Position numbers and translations under genes: made by a program
Assembly (NCBI GenBank): GCA_003586115.2
Contig: QVOM02000103.1
Location: 8,215,059-8,279,058, forward strand
From: Salvator merianae
Lineage: Eukaryota; Chordata; Lepidosauria; Squamata; Teiidae
Direction of reading: 5' to 3'
Length of the DNA: 64,000 nucleotides
Notes under the pieces: model-generated
Database searches by the model: none
The model's input: the letters and a program-made list of their open reading frames with translations, nothing else
What the model was told of the DNA's origin: nothing
Shown here: piece by piece, positions 26,149 through 36,829 of the stretch
How positions within the stretch are numbered: the first letter of the stretch is position 1
Layout of the letters: every line of letters begins with the position of its first letter

Positions 26149-26510
26149 CAGGGGTGGGCAAACTATGGCCCCCGGGCCACATCCGGCCCGTTTGGCCGTC
26201 TAAACCGGCCCGCGATGGTCCCTTGTCGCCCCGCCCACATGCCGGCGCACTGGCGCCACCCCACCCCCGCGCCTGCGCGCTGATGTCACCCTGCCCCGCG
26301 CTGACGTCGCCCCGCCCCGTGCTGACGTCGCCCCACCCCGTGCTGACGTCACCCCGCCCCGCGCTGACGTCGCCCCACCCCTGCGCTGGTGCGCTGACGT
26401 CGCTCCGCCTCCGCGCTGACGTTGCCCCCCCCGCGCTGACGTTGCCCCGCCCCCACGCTGGCACGCTGATCCTGACCCGGCCCCTGAGCCGAAAAGTTTG
26501 CCCACCCCTG
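26149..26510. mobile_element. hAT-family MITE with perfect 8-bp target duplication
   Basis: The terminal inverted repeats are CAGGGGTGGGCAAACT on the left and AGTTTGCCCACCCCTG on the right, perfect over 16 bases. They are flanked by identical 8-bp duplications TTCTAGTG (26141-26148 and 26511-26518). The 5' text GGCCCCCGGGCCACATCCGG is typical of widespread hAT (Charlie-like) non-autonomous elements. The interior is very GC- and CpG-rich, in sharp contrast to the surrounding intron, and holds a 21-bp tandem array. No transposase is encoded. Reading frames through it (Gly/Ala/Arg- or Pro/Ala-rich) are artefacts. Confidence 0.92.
26281..26460. repeat. CpG-rich 21-bp minisatellite with CRE-like cores
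   Basis: Eight units carry a TGAYGTY core (starts 26281, 26302, 26323, 26344, 26365, 26395, 26417, 26437). The spacing is exactly 21 bp for the first five and 20-30 bp after that. Spacers are CCCCGCCCC-like GC boxes. The unit at 26344 is a perfect TGACGTCA, the consensus cAMP response element, and the unit at 26281 is TGATGTCA. Whether any transcription factor binds here is unknown. Confidence 0.9.
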
Positions 26511-28099
26511 TTCTAGTGTCTCACTCTAGCCTCTATATATTATGTCACTTTCACATATTTGTGTGAGAGAGGAATCAGAAGGGTAAAATTGTGCAATGGG
26601 TGAACAATTACAAGGTGTTCTGGAAGTGATAATAGTGTGGGAAATTAAGATCAGCCACAACAACTTCAAGGAGATCAGCATTTTTATTTGTAGGATGGTG
26701 ATCATAATCGTAGCAGTAGAAATAGCAGTAATGCAGATATATTTTATCACCAAAAAATAAATTGGACAAATAAACTTGGAGCTTTTTCCTTATTGACAAA
26801 TGCATGAAGACTATAGTTTTGAATGGGTACTATGAGATACTGGAATACAGCTTTACACCAGCTTCCACTGAAGACTACTTTGACCCGGCTCTGGTTTTTA
26901 TGGGTATTGATGTCTCTGTGCTGAAAGGAAGTATGGGGTACACAGTATTTCAAGGGTTTATGACAATGCATTTCCAAGTGAAGTTATTAATTTTAAAGAT
27001 TTTTTTAAAAGGCCATCTTTGACCCTGTTTTAATACCTGCAGTTCTATCACTGTGACTCCTGCATATATTATTTTCTCAAAATCTGTCTGCAAGTATCAT
27101 GTTTTTGGTATGTATTACCAAAAACGCTTCATTCTATTGATGAAATATTTGTTGGCTTCTTAAGAACCGTGGCTTTTTCCTTAGAAGTGCACATGTGAGA
27201 CGGCAAAGGTTCAAATGCTCTTTCTTGCTGACTATATGTTCTCCTGCTGTATACAGTGGAAACACTAACTTTCCATTTACCCAATGCGAGAAAGGTTTCT
27301 TTTTTTATAGGTTCATGCTCATAAGTATCCTGTAGATCAGATAAGGCCCTAACTGGACTAGATCCTATTTCCATGGAGGACCTTATCCCTTGTACATAGT
27401 GTAGGAATAATATGACCTTATAACACCTGGAGATTTTAAGCATGGATTTGTTCTTTGAACTCAGAGAAAGGAATAATTGCGCCATTCTACTTCCACTATT
27501 GTATTAATTAATTAATGTGAAGTTTCTAGTCCCTTTTGGCCGCTGTAGTCATCCCTCATTATTTGTGGCTTTATTATCTGCAAGGTTTCTATCTTTGCAA
27601 CTGCACAATTGTATAGGGTTTTTGGTATCTACAACTTTCATATGCATGATTTAGAACCAGAGATTGACATTGTCCCAGGTTGTTGTTTTTTTTAATAGAG
27701 TAAATAGGTTTAAAACTATTAATTTTGGTCAATTTGGAGTTCTGGCGTTGTTTACAGTTCTGATTTCAGACACTGCTGAGTTGGTGGCACTGCTAACTTT
27801 GGTCAATTGTGGGTGTGGAACACTGCTGTTTTGACACTTCTGAGAGTCTGTTGCACATGGAAGGCAGTTGCATCTATTTGGCAATAACTTTTGAGGCATT
27901 GGAAAGCATTAGAAGGAGCCTGCATCATCTTCTTTTTTTCCCTGTGAAGGTTTCACAAGCAATTCCCCTAATTTTAATTTCCCCATATGTTCAACGATTT
28001 AATATTTGCAAGTTTGAAATTGTTTTTTAGAAGCATGCATGGATAATAAGGGACAACAGTAATTAATACAAGGCTGTCATATGCTCTCTTTCTCTACTG

Positions 28100-28400
28100 T
28101 TTGGTCATGTAGAAGTAACCATCAAGACTGAACTATTGTAATGTGGATTATCAGGCGGCTGCTGTTAAAGTTGATGTGGAATTTGCAGGTAGTGCAAAAT
28201 GTGATAGGCGAACTTCTAGTGAACATGATTATAGACATGGTATATCATTGCTGAAGGAATGCATTGTTTTCCAGTTTGCATCTGGAATCTAAAGCCCTAA
28301 GAAATGACTTCTCTGGTACAGGACCCCCCATCTGAGATGTACCTGGTTTATATTATACCCAGTCTGTAGTATAGCCACCCTGCTGAAATACAAAAGACAA
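28100..28400 (+). mobile_element. L2/CR1-type LINE fragment (RT end)
   Basis: Degraded + strand text parallels the L2 segment encoding RLDYCN..LYxGLPxKxxRxLQxVQNxAAR. Examples are GACTGAACTATTGTAATGTG near 28120 and GCAGGTAGTGCAAAATGTG near 28190. TGCATTGTTTTCCAGTTTG near 28262 follows, equivalent to the LHWLPV region. Many stops and frame changes are present and the boundaries are approximate. Confidence 0.5.
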
Positions 28401-28894
28401 CATTTCGCTCAAGTACTATATTTTTTTCCCATATAAGACCCACATTTTTTCCAAAATAGTTTCTCCTAAAATCACCCTATGTTCTGTTTTTTATATATCT
28501 TTCCTAATTATTCCTTGGCACTTATAGGTGCACCCTATATGCCAGTGTGTCTTATATGTTGCTAAATAGAGTACCTATTTAAAACATATATTTATATTAA
28601 AGTATTTGCTAGTCACTTATGAAATATCTTAGATTATTGGATCAATCTTTTTCTTTGTTGTGACTTTACTCCCCCAATGTTTTGTAATTGCCTAAGAGTG
28701 TTTTGATAATGGATAGTGTAAAAATGCTTTATATAATAACCCAAAGTCTAATGTTGTTCTAATACTACAGTGAGTTCAGTGAGAAAGTTTATAATAATTA
28801 CAGCTGTGTATATAGCAGGAGGTGTTATGCATTTGAAATGCAAAAAGAAAGTCAGTCCTGACACATCAGAAATATTGAATCCTTTGTTTTCTAA

Positions 28895-29366
28895 AGCCAT
28901 TTTTGCACTTACCTGCAGTGTTCCAGGACAGAGTGGGCCATCCCGTTCTGGAACAAGCAACCTTTCCCAAGCTGGTATGGGTTGCCGCTGGAGTGGATAG
29001 AATTGTCTGCATCTGGATGACCTGTCCAGCTTCAGCCCTTGCCGGTGCCTCTGAAGGACCTAGCTGGTTTTGGGACAGACCTACTTTTGGTGTCACTTCC
29101 TTGATCACTGCAGAAGAGGGTCCTTTGTAGTATACCAGGCTATGGGTGTGTGTTATCCACATGCCTCCATGATACGGAATGTTACCCTGATTTGATTGTA
29201 GACCTTGACATCAAGGTCTACAACTATAACCAGCTTGGGTGCCATTTTCAACACCCTAGCCCAGTCCATGCTTTGTCTGAAGCAGCCAAATTGTGACAGG
29301 GAGATGGGACCTCTGCTATCCCACACTATTCCATGGTTCTGTCTACAGCCCAGTGTAGAAAAGCTC
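28895..29366 (-). mobile_element. Harbinger-like MITE, copy C
   Basis: The termini are GCCATTTTTGCACTTACC on the left and GTGTAGAAAAGCTC on the right, flanked on both sides by TAA (28892-28894 and 29367-29369). This 3-bp TWA target duplication is the signature of PIF/Harbinger elements. The orientation is opposite to copies A and B, judged from hairpin position. The hairpin at 29196-29223 is a perfect 13-bp inverted repeat around a 2-base spacer and matches hairpin 1 of A and B. No protein is encoded. Confidence 0.75.
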
Positions 29367-29993
29367 TAAATAAACCAGCTCCAACTTCTTCCCTGTTTAA
29401 AGTATTTTAGAAAAGAAATTCTGTTGCTGATATCCCAGTGATTTTCAGCACAAAACTGCGTGTGAGAGTGTGTCTTAATAAAGAAACATATTTGCCCTTA
29501 ATACTGGTTATATTTGTTGTGTTAATGCATTTCATTGAAGATGCAGATGATACATAGAACTTCCTGCAATTCTTTCATTAGGAAGCCTGGGTCCTATTCT
29601 ACTTAAGATACGGTGTGTATTAATATTTTGTATTAAAACCTATCTAACTTTCATCCACAAATTTTGTTGAAGTTGAAGGCTTAACGTTGAATAGTGATAA
29701 AGAAGAGTAAGCAAAATGAAATGGTTTGGTAAATCTTTCATTATTGGGCTTAGGAGAAGTGAGTTTTAGGTTGCTGTTTGTCCCAGGCATGTCATAGAAG
29801 CTTAGTAGTAATCTACAGTAGTCACATGTGGGTCTTACATCAGTTAACATGGGGGTACCATTCTGGAAAAAAAAAAGTGTAATGGAAACTATGTAAATCA
29901 AATAATTAACTTCAATGTAAATCTGGGGTTAGGGAAATTGCACCAAAATTCTCAATTGATTTGCATTGGGTAGAACAATCTGCCTGACAACTG

Positions 29994-30160
29994 CATTGAC
30001 TTAAATGGAGTATTGGCCTCTCAGTGCAAGTCAATGGAAGAAATGAAACCTCCATTGGCTTGCCCTGAGTTGACTAGCCCTCCTGAGAATTTACATTGAC
30101 TTAAATGGAGAATTGGCCTCTCAATGAAAGTCAGTGGAGCAGAGGAGCCTGCATTGAAAG
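29994..30160. repeat. Imperfect 100-bp tandem duplication
   Basis: CATTGACTTAAATGGAG begins at 29994 and again at 30094. In both, WATTGGCCTCTCARTG, an AAGTCARTGGA-type sequence and a further purine-rich stretch follow. The period is 100 bp. It lies inside a roughly 1-kb block bounded by a direct repeat of TAATGGAAACTRTGTAAAT (29880-29898 and 30869-30887). Confidence 0.75.
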
Positions 30161-32924
30161 GGTCACAGTACAGCCACCCTAGAGAGGATCTGTGGATGCA
30201 ATGGCCAGAACATGCCAGTGCTATACCTGGAAACCAGCACCACACAAATGACAGCGAAGATATCTGCAGCAATGTACACCATAGCCAGGCAGAGGTTTTT
30301 CCATAAATTGCAATGTTGAACATATATATGCTACACAATATGCCCTTTCCTGCCACACCCCCCCCCAGACAGGCTCAGTGACAAAAGTAAGCAGGAATGA
30401 TAGGGAGAAGAACACGTCCTGCCTTTGATAACTTCAGAACAGGTTAAAGATGGAAACCACCTTTATACAGAAAAACTTAGCTAAAATGGTTATGTACACA
30501 ACAAAAATGTGTGCATAGCAAAAATTATGTGCTCTGTAACAATGTATGTATAAAAACTCCCACATGCATAAATTATCCTCATTATCTAACTCAAGGTGGA
30601 TTTTCTGGGTTAGATAATGTGGAAGGAAATGGTTTGTTACTGTGGTCTTCCACTCTGAAAGTGGATTGAATGTGACTTAAAACTTAAGTTTAGCTAGGTC
30701 CTATGTCAACATAATTGTCAGTTAGATTGGTCAGTCCAATGCAAGCCAATGTAATTTTCATGTAGGATGGTCAACCCAGTGTGAGCCAACTGAGGATTTT
30801 GGTGGGAAACTCTGCTACATTGAGTCAATTGTGAGGTTGTATAAATTGAGGAATGTCACAGACCATGTTAATGGAAACTGTGTAAATTAGGGTGTAATTG
30901 TACACAGTAAAAGAGCTTCTTAGAGGTAGCCTCGTTCTTCAGAGTGGAAAAGAAATGCACTACATCATTCCTGTGCTGCAGCATTATATTCACTGTATGC
31001 AAAGGTAGTCTACAGGTCTGAATAGGGATTTGTCTGGAGACCTCCTTTTGATTTTACTGAACCCTGTTTTGATCCACTGGATTCCAAAATATGGCTCAGG
31101 AAGGTCAAAGGAAGGCTTTCTAAAGGAACCTTGTTCCATTGCCATCAAGCTTATGAGAATAAGCCACTGATACATATATATTTCTGCCGTACCAATCCAA
31201 GTTATTTTGCAACTCCATGGATATCAAAACAGGGTTGTTTTTAAGGCTTATTACTATTGAGAACAACAAACTGGTACTAGTCTTGATGTTTCTGAATCAA
31301 ATGTGGTTTTAAAATACTTCTGTAAACAGAACTTTTAAACAGTCAGGTAGTTTTCTCATTAGAAAACTAATAATTTTCTTAAGCTGTCTTCCTGGTAAGC
31401 ATAACTGCTAAGTCAGTGGACTCCCTTTGGTGTTTATAACTTCCAGTGTGAGAACAAAGCTGAGCCAAACGTTTTTGCAGAGTTTGAGTAGCTGCATGCT
31501 TTTGGAGGTTGATCATTTGAGCAATAACACTGGTTTTTGTGCACAGCCAGTACTTTTTCCAGCTGCTTTATAGTGATATGTTGAAGCTTAAAATGTAATC
31601 TGTATGGGTAAGCCACAAAAGCCACTTTATATTAAAGGAGGCCTAGACAATAAATCACAATTGAACAGCTGGCACCACTATTAAAGTAATAAACATATTT
31701 ATTAAAATGTCCAAACAGAAAAATTATATTTAAAAGCAGAGTGTAGTTTCTCTAGACCAGTGAAGATAGTTTAAAATTAAAGTGAGAAGTGTTTTAGGTT
31801 AAGATCCAAGTTTATAAATATCTGTTCTGGCAGTTTGTGTGATAACCTTAAGACTCTTCACAGTAATAGTGTGAAACACGTCTCTCTCCTTCTGCCCTTA
31901 TATTAATTGTGCTTTTCTTCAGTTCATAAACCTCTTGTTTGAACCCTACATGAGTGGCTTTTCTCCCATTTTACACACCAGTTAAAATCATTGCCCAAAT
32001 AAATGCTATGACAGTACCAGTTATAATCCAGTGATGGTAAGTTTATGTTCATTTTTTTTTTCAATGATGACATGGTGTCCAGTGCCTAAAGTCTGAATAT
32101 TTTTTTTCTTTTGACTTTGCAAAATTATATCAGTACTGTATGGGAATTGGCTACTCACAACGCTATGTATGCACTGTATTATTTATTTTTCTAAAGACTT
32201 AAGCTTTCAGTTTTTAAACACATGCACATGTTTCTAGTACCTTACGAATATGAAGGTACAGCTGACCCTGTATTGGACAATGCTTACTGAAATCTTGGAA
32301 ATCAGATTAGTGTGCTGTTTACAAACTACTTAAATTGGTGTTATTCAGTCAGTTCTGTACGCAGATTGGGATTTAGAAAAATCTACAGAGAACATTGCTT
32401 TTGAAATAGGGATATTTACACAAGGTTAACTTTCCATTAATTAAACCAAAACAGCTGTTTAAGGCATCCACTTAATTTTTGTGGAACTGTTTTATGAGTT
32501 TTTACCTCACTTCTTTCTCTGGATTTTTCTCCACTGGCATTGCACAGCTGCATCACTCAATGCCATTCCCCTTTTAACCTCTACATTTAATTAAGAAACT
32601 TTAAATCAAATGCCTTTTTTAAAGCATTGAGCTTAGGGTTGGGAAAATAAAACTTCACTGTAGCCTAAAAGTAGTTGAACAGCTGTTTTAAGAGCCACAG
32701 TACAAAATGTTACTTGTAAAAAAAACTTTTTAGAAAGTGATTTTTGTGTGTGTTGAATTTGTGTGTTGACTAGTACCTTGGCTTTGATAAGCTTTATGTT
32801 TACGTTTTAGTGGAGCAAAAACAACCGCCAAGCATTCATGTCATAAAGGATGCAGCAAGAATTTTAGGATTCCTTCCATTGTTTATTACCGGCTTCGTGA
32901 CTAGTGTTTTAAGAATAATATTCA

Positions 32925-33341
32925 GGCCTTTCTACATTTACCTTGTCTTGTTAACGTGCCAGTGGAGGCCACTGGTCTGGAATATGGCAAGCTATGGTCT
33001 GAACAGCACTGTCTACATGATGGTGCTGGTTCAGACTGGCCCCTGCTTCCAAGGGCTCTGAAGGGGTAGGAACATACGTTCCTAGCCTCAGAGCCACCGG
33101 GGGTGGGTGGGTACTGCAGTGGCATGCTTTGGTGCACTGCCAAGATGGTTCCTCTGATAGTCTGGGAAATGAAGACTTGCTTTCTGCATGCTTCCGTGAT
33201 CTGGATTGCCTCTGATGGTACGACAGTATGAGGGCATTGGGACTGCTGCGGGACAGGGCCTGCCATAGCCTGCACCAGCAATATGGTTGGAGGCCCTATT
33301 CTAGAATATGATCTGGAATAAGGCTCATTGCATAAAGAGCC
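32925..33341 (-). mobile_element. Harbinger-like MITE, copy D
   Basis: The termini are GGCCTTTCTACATTTACC on the left and CATAAAGAGCC on the right. The subterminal text at its right end (GGAATAAGG, CTATTCTAGAATATGATC and a GGGCCTGCC...GGAGGCCC palindrome) matches the left end of copies F and G in reverse complement. Copy D is therefore on the minus strand. The central hairpin TAGGAAC/GTTCCTA with loop ATAC (33067-33084) is shared with A and E. Target duplications are not preserved. Confidence 0.68.
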
Positions 33342-33420
33342 GTAAAGAGTTGAAATAAAAACAAGGTTTAGATGCTATAGAACCTGAGTTAAATTGGCTC
33401 CAGTAAAAATTTCACCACTA

Positions 33421-33985
33421 TGTTGGAGGGGTTGTGGATGTAACAGAACATACTTCCATATGTGGTGGGAATGTGTCAGAATAAAGACATTCTGGGAAGG
33501 TACAAATGATGAAATCCAAAAACCAAAAAAGGAGTGTATTAGAAGGGACTAGATGTTATGTTTATTTAATGGATTTTGAGGCTTCAATCAGGAGGTCATA
33601 AACAAGAATATATGTATTGCTAGCAGTGACTAAACATTTGATCGCTCGAGGTGGAAAGAAGCAGAAAAAATTAATCTGAAGAATTGGTATGAAAGAGTCA
33701 TGGAGGTAATGACTATGGAGTATATAGGTGAAAGGAAAAACCAGTTGTTGGAATACAGATGAGGAAAGTTAAAATTTGTGAAAATATGGACACCAACGTG
33801 GAAAGCAGTGTCAAGGATTAGCTCAAAATATGATCTGAAAGCAAGGTCAGTACTGTATGAAGATTTAAAATACATTGAAGAAAACCAAAGAGGAGGAGGG
33901 TGATCTTTTACTGTTGTATTGTAAACTATTTATAAGATCGAAAAAAAAGTGATTGTAATTGTAACAAATAATTATAAAATAAAAT
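33421..33985 (+). mobile_element. L1 LINE 3' end with intact CCHC motif
   Basis: The frame from 33421 reads CWRGCGCNRTYFHMWWEC, an exact C-x3-C-x7-H-x4-C arrangement, the Cys-rich motif at the C-terminus of L1 ORF2. VRIKTFWE follows. Past this the frame is broken by stops, but L1-like pieces persist (LLAVTKHLIARGGKKQKK, then NWYERVMEVMTMEYIGERKN). The 3' tail near 33960-33990 is AATAATTATAAAATAAAATA. This is a truncated, inactive copy, separate from those at 25272 and 36830. Confidence 0.82.
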
Positions 33986-34537
33986 AAAAATGTGTGTGCA
34001 TGTAGGTGGATGCTCAGTCCAGCTTGACTTGGTTTTGGATAAATGGAAGATTTGAAAGTGAACATTGGAAGTTGCGCTTGTTATCCCAGCCCAAATCTGG
34101 TTTCGTTGTCCAGTGCACACTGAAATCTTTTTCCAGCTTGTTTACATACATTAAACACTAATTATTCACCTTTACCTTAATGCTCTTTCTTATACTTGTA
34201 AGACTTATATTAGTCAAGTATTGGGCGTTTTCACACTTACTTCAGAGAATGTTCCAAGCAAATTGCAAGAATAGATTGTTTGCCCCTCAATCCACTGTAG
34301 CTGTCCCAGAAGCATCTTGAGTTGTTATCAGTCCATACCTGCTGTGGACAGGGTAAATGCTGCGGTGTCGGAAATGGCTTGAAAGCAGTGCGTTTGCACC
34401 ACTTCTGGGTGAACCTATAGCATTTACACTTGCCAAGTTGCATCCCACCCTCACGAACCAGGTGCAACATTCCATTACCCAGTTGTGGCTAGGGGTGGGT
34501 GGGGCATCTGATATCAGGATGTCACGCCAGGAACAGA

Positions 34538-34605
34538 AGCCATTTGCATTTCTCGTGCTGCTGGACAGGAATAAGAATGGTCCAGTGTGCAGAATGCAAA
34601 TGGCT
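34538..34605. repeat. 13-bp inverted repeat with octamer motifs
   Basis: AGCCATTTGCATT (34538-34550) and AATGCAAATGGCT (34593-34605) are perfect inverted repeats separated by 42 bases. Each arm carries the POU/Oct octamer ATGCAAAT (34542-34549 on the minus strand, 34594-34601 on the plus strand). It probably belongs to an unclassified palindromic MITE that begins around GGGCGTTTTCACACTTAC near 34226. Confidence 0.7.
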
Positions 34606-34716
34606 CCAACTGTCCTTGTTGTTCACCAGCCTGGAATTTCTTCTGATCCTATTCCATAAAGGTAGCTTGGTATAAAAGGTAGTAATTAATGTGGCCATTG
34701 ATTACTCATCTTTATC

Positions 34717-35007
34717 TCAGTGCGGAAGCATATCTTCCATTCCATAATAGGCCTTGGAGGGGTCTCTAACTGTTCTTCCTCTTGGTGTGTTTTTTAGCAT
34801 GTTAATTAGCTCTTTGGCAACCTTTATTTCTTCTGCTGAAGCATGAGGTTTTATCATGGATGTCACTTCCTGGATGGTCGCTTCTCCTGCTAAATGAAGC
34901 AGTTCTACCACATTCCTTCTTTGGGTAGTTTCTATCACATCTAGCTCTAATGCTAGTATTCTCATATAGGTTTTGATTAAGTAGATGTTTATCAGTATTG
35001 ATGGTCT
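34717..35007 (-). other. Unidentified coding-like open frame, 96 codons
   Basis: The minus-strand frame is open from the stop at 35008-35010 down to a TGA ending at 34717, with a Met at 34965. It reads MRILALELDVIETTQRRNVV, then ELLHLAGEATIQEVTSMIKP, HASAEEIKVAKELINMLKNT and PRGRTVRDPSKAYYGMEDML. Amino-acid composition is balanced and protein-like: amphipathic helices, no low complexity, few rare residues. Most other unassigned frames in this intron do not look like this. I do not recognise the family. No polypyrimidine-AG acceptor is obvious at its start and no poly-A tail after it. It could be a fragment of a processed pseudogene, the C-terminus of a transposon protein, or chance. Confidence 0.3.
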
Positions 35008-36829
35008 TTAGGGTTTATCATAATAGTGACCTTGAGATTGAATTGGGGGACAATTGAAAATCCACAAAAGCCATATATAGAGATGACTTATGGTCCAAAA
35101 CACACCTAAATTTTAATCTAATTTTGATCCACTTTAGCAATGAGATATGACAACAGCAAAGTGTCAAGCAGTTTCCACATTTTCTAATTCAGAAAATCCA
35201 TTTTTGGATAAGAAATGCTATCTCTGAAGATCTGTGATACCACGCTGTACCTGTGTGCATATTTTACTAACTCTGTTTTTCCTTTATTGGAAAGTAATTT
35301 GTTGTTGTTTCAAGGTTATTATGAGTCAGGTAGAAAATGATGAGTTAACAGAATGTTTGATGTACTGGTTGCCAATAGCCACATGATGGGAAACTGTTGA
35401 GGGATATTTGTGCTTGCAGGTGCTATTTTCTGCATGATCTTTTATCAATAAACACTGACATGCTGCTATAAGAGCAAGTCTCTTTGTTCTTGACTTTGGG
35501 TCTGTAAAGAATGTTCTTGACTCCCATTCTGAAGGTATATTGAAGATGAATTAAAACTTAGGTGCAGCTGGGCTCTTAGACTGATAGCAGTATTTTTTTT
35601 GATAGATAACATAAAACCAAAATGTGAAGCATAGTGGAACAATGTGATCACTACATGTGGTGTCATAATCAGCTTCCAGTGTGTTCATTTCTCAAAATAG
35701 ATTTCTTCTCCATCTGCTCCTCTCATTTCAGTTCAGATGGCAAGAATGGATCTTATTCAGTGACCATAGGAAACCCTTTGGGTAGTAGCTGGCAAGATCA
35801 CCTTTGTTGTTCTTTTAAATATTGCTGTTATAATAACCACTATACAATGCCCTGTATGGTATATATCCTGTAGAGGCTATAGAGGAGAAGAGTGAAACCA
35901 GATAGGAGGTCCACCAATCAGTCTTTGACTTAATAATTTTAGGTGTAATTATTTCTGAGGGCTTTGCCTATCATCTTGATGTCAGTGAGTATAATTATTT
36001 TCACTATCATGACTGCTGGGCTATCTGAGTAGATTTTGCTATTTAGATAAAAAATTTAATTTGCCCATTCCCTTTTCCTGTGTTTCAAAAACAGTTCCAA
36101 AGTGTGCTTCCCATGTCCCCATGCATACTTGTTTGGTCAATATAGTTACTTGCATACCTGGCTGTGATGTGCTAGAATAGAAAGGCTATTAATGACAGAT
36201 AAAACCAACTGTTGTCATAATTACTAAGGTTTGTTTTTATTTGGTTTCAAGAAGGATTTTTGTAGGTTTTTTTTTCAGTTCTAATAGTGTGGATTGAGTT
36301 ACTTACGAAGGGTCTTCACAGTATAACATTGTTGGTGTGTTGATGACACTTCATCCTAGATCTCTGGATGATACTGTCCAGTAGTTTATGTAGAGTATTT
36401 GAGATTCAAAGATTAAACAATTTACAACATATCATATATAATACATTACTTAACATAGAACTTGATTTTGTCATCAAATGTGATGATCTAATTGCAGGTC
36501 AGCTCATCCCCCACAGATTCTGGTAACCTAGGGCAAGTGGCATATTGAGCCTTAGTCCCTTCCAGGAAGATGGTGAAGCCAGAGCACTGCTCAGAAGAGC
36601 ATTCTGAATAGTTAATATTCTTTACCAAAGCTGTTGTTAAAATGCTGACTTGTTTTTCCTAATATTTATAATGTGAGGTGAGGAACAGTGTAACTTGGAC
36701 AAAAACTGTTCCATGCAATATGTAGGACCTTCTAGGAAGAGTGCAGACAAAGTGTAAATAAGCTTCTATCCTCAGTCTTTATATCAAACACAAAATATGA
36801 GTACATGCAGTACTGATTTGTTGGAATAT

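Larger units (their letters stand above)
26050..26550 (-). mobile_element. MIR-like CORE-SINE, split by a hAT insertion
   Basis: On the minus strand the two halves (26050-26148 and 26519-26550) rejoin into a tRNA-SINE head and CORE-like body. One diagnostic text is CTCACAAAGTTGTTATGAGG, equivalent to the MIR TCACAGGGTTGTTGTGAGGAT. The other is a degenerate box B opposite GGACTTGAATGCAGG. The 362-bp hAT element at 26149-26510 sits inside it. The SINE is thus older than the hAT insertion. Confidence 0.65.

Noticed and set aside
26036..26516. Long Gly/Ala/Arg-rich and Pro/Ala-rich frames on both strands
   Set aside because: They run through the GC-rich 21-bp array of the hAT element; stop codons are simply rare in this composition.
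27129..27485. 118-codon minus-strand frame
   Set aside because: No domain or motif recognised and no splice or promoter context; length is within chance expectation for 64 kb.
34220..34690. Full-length MITE starting GGGCGTTTTCACACTTAC
   Set aside because: The left terminus looks convincing but I could not find a matching right terminus or target duplication; only the inner palindrome is reported.
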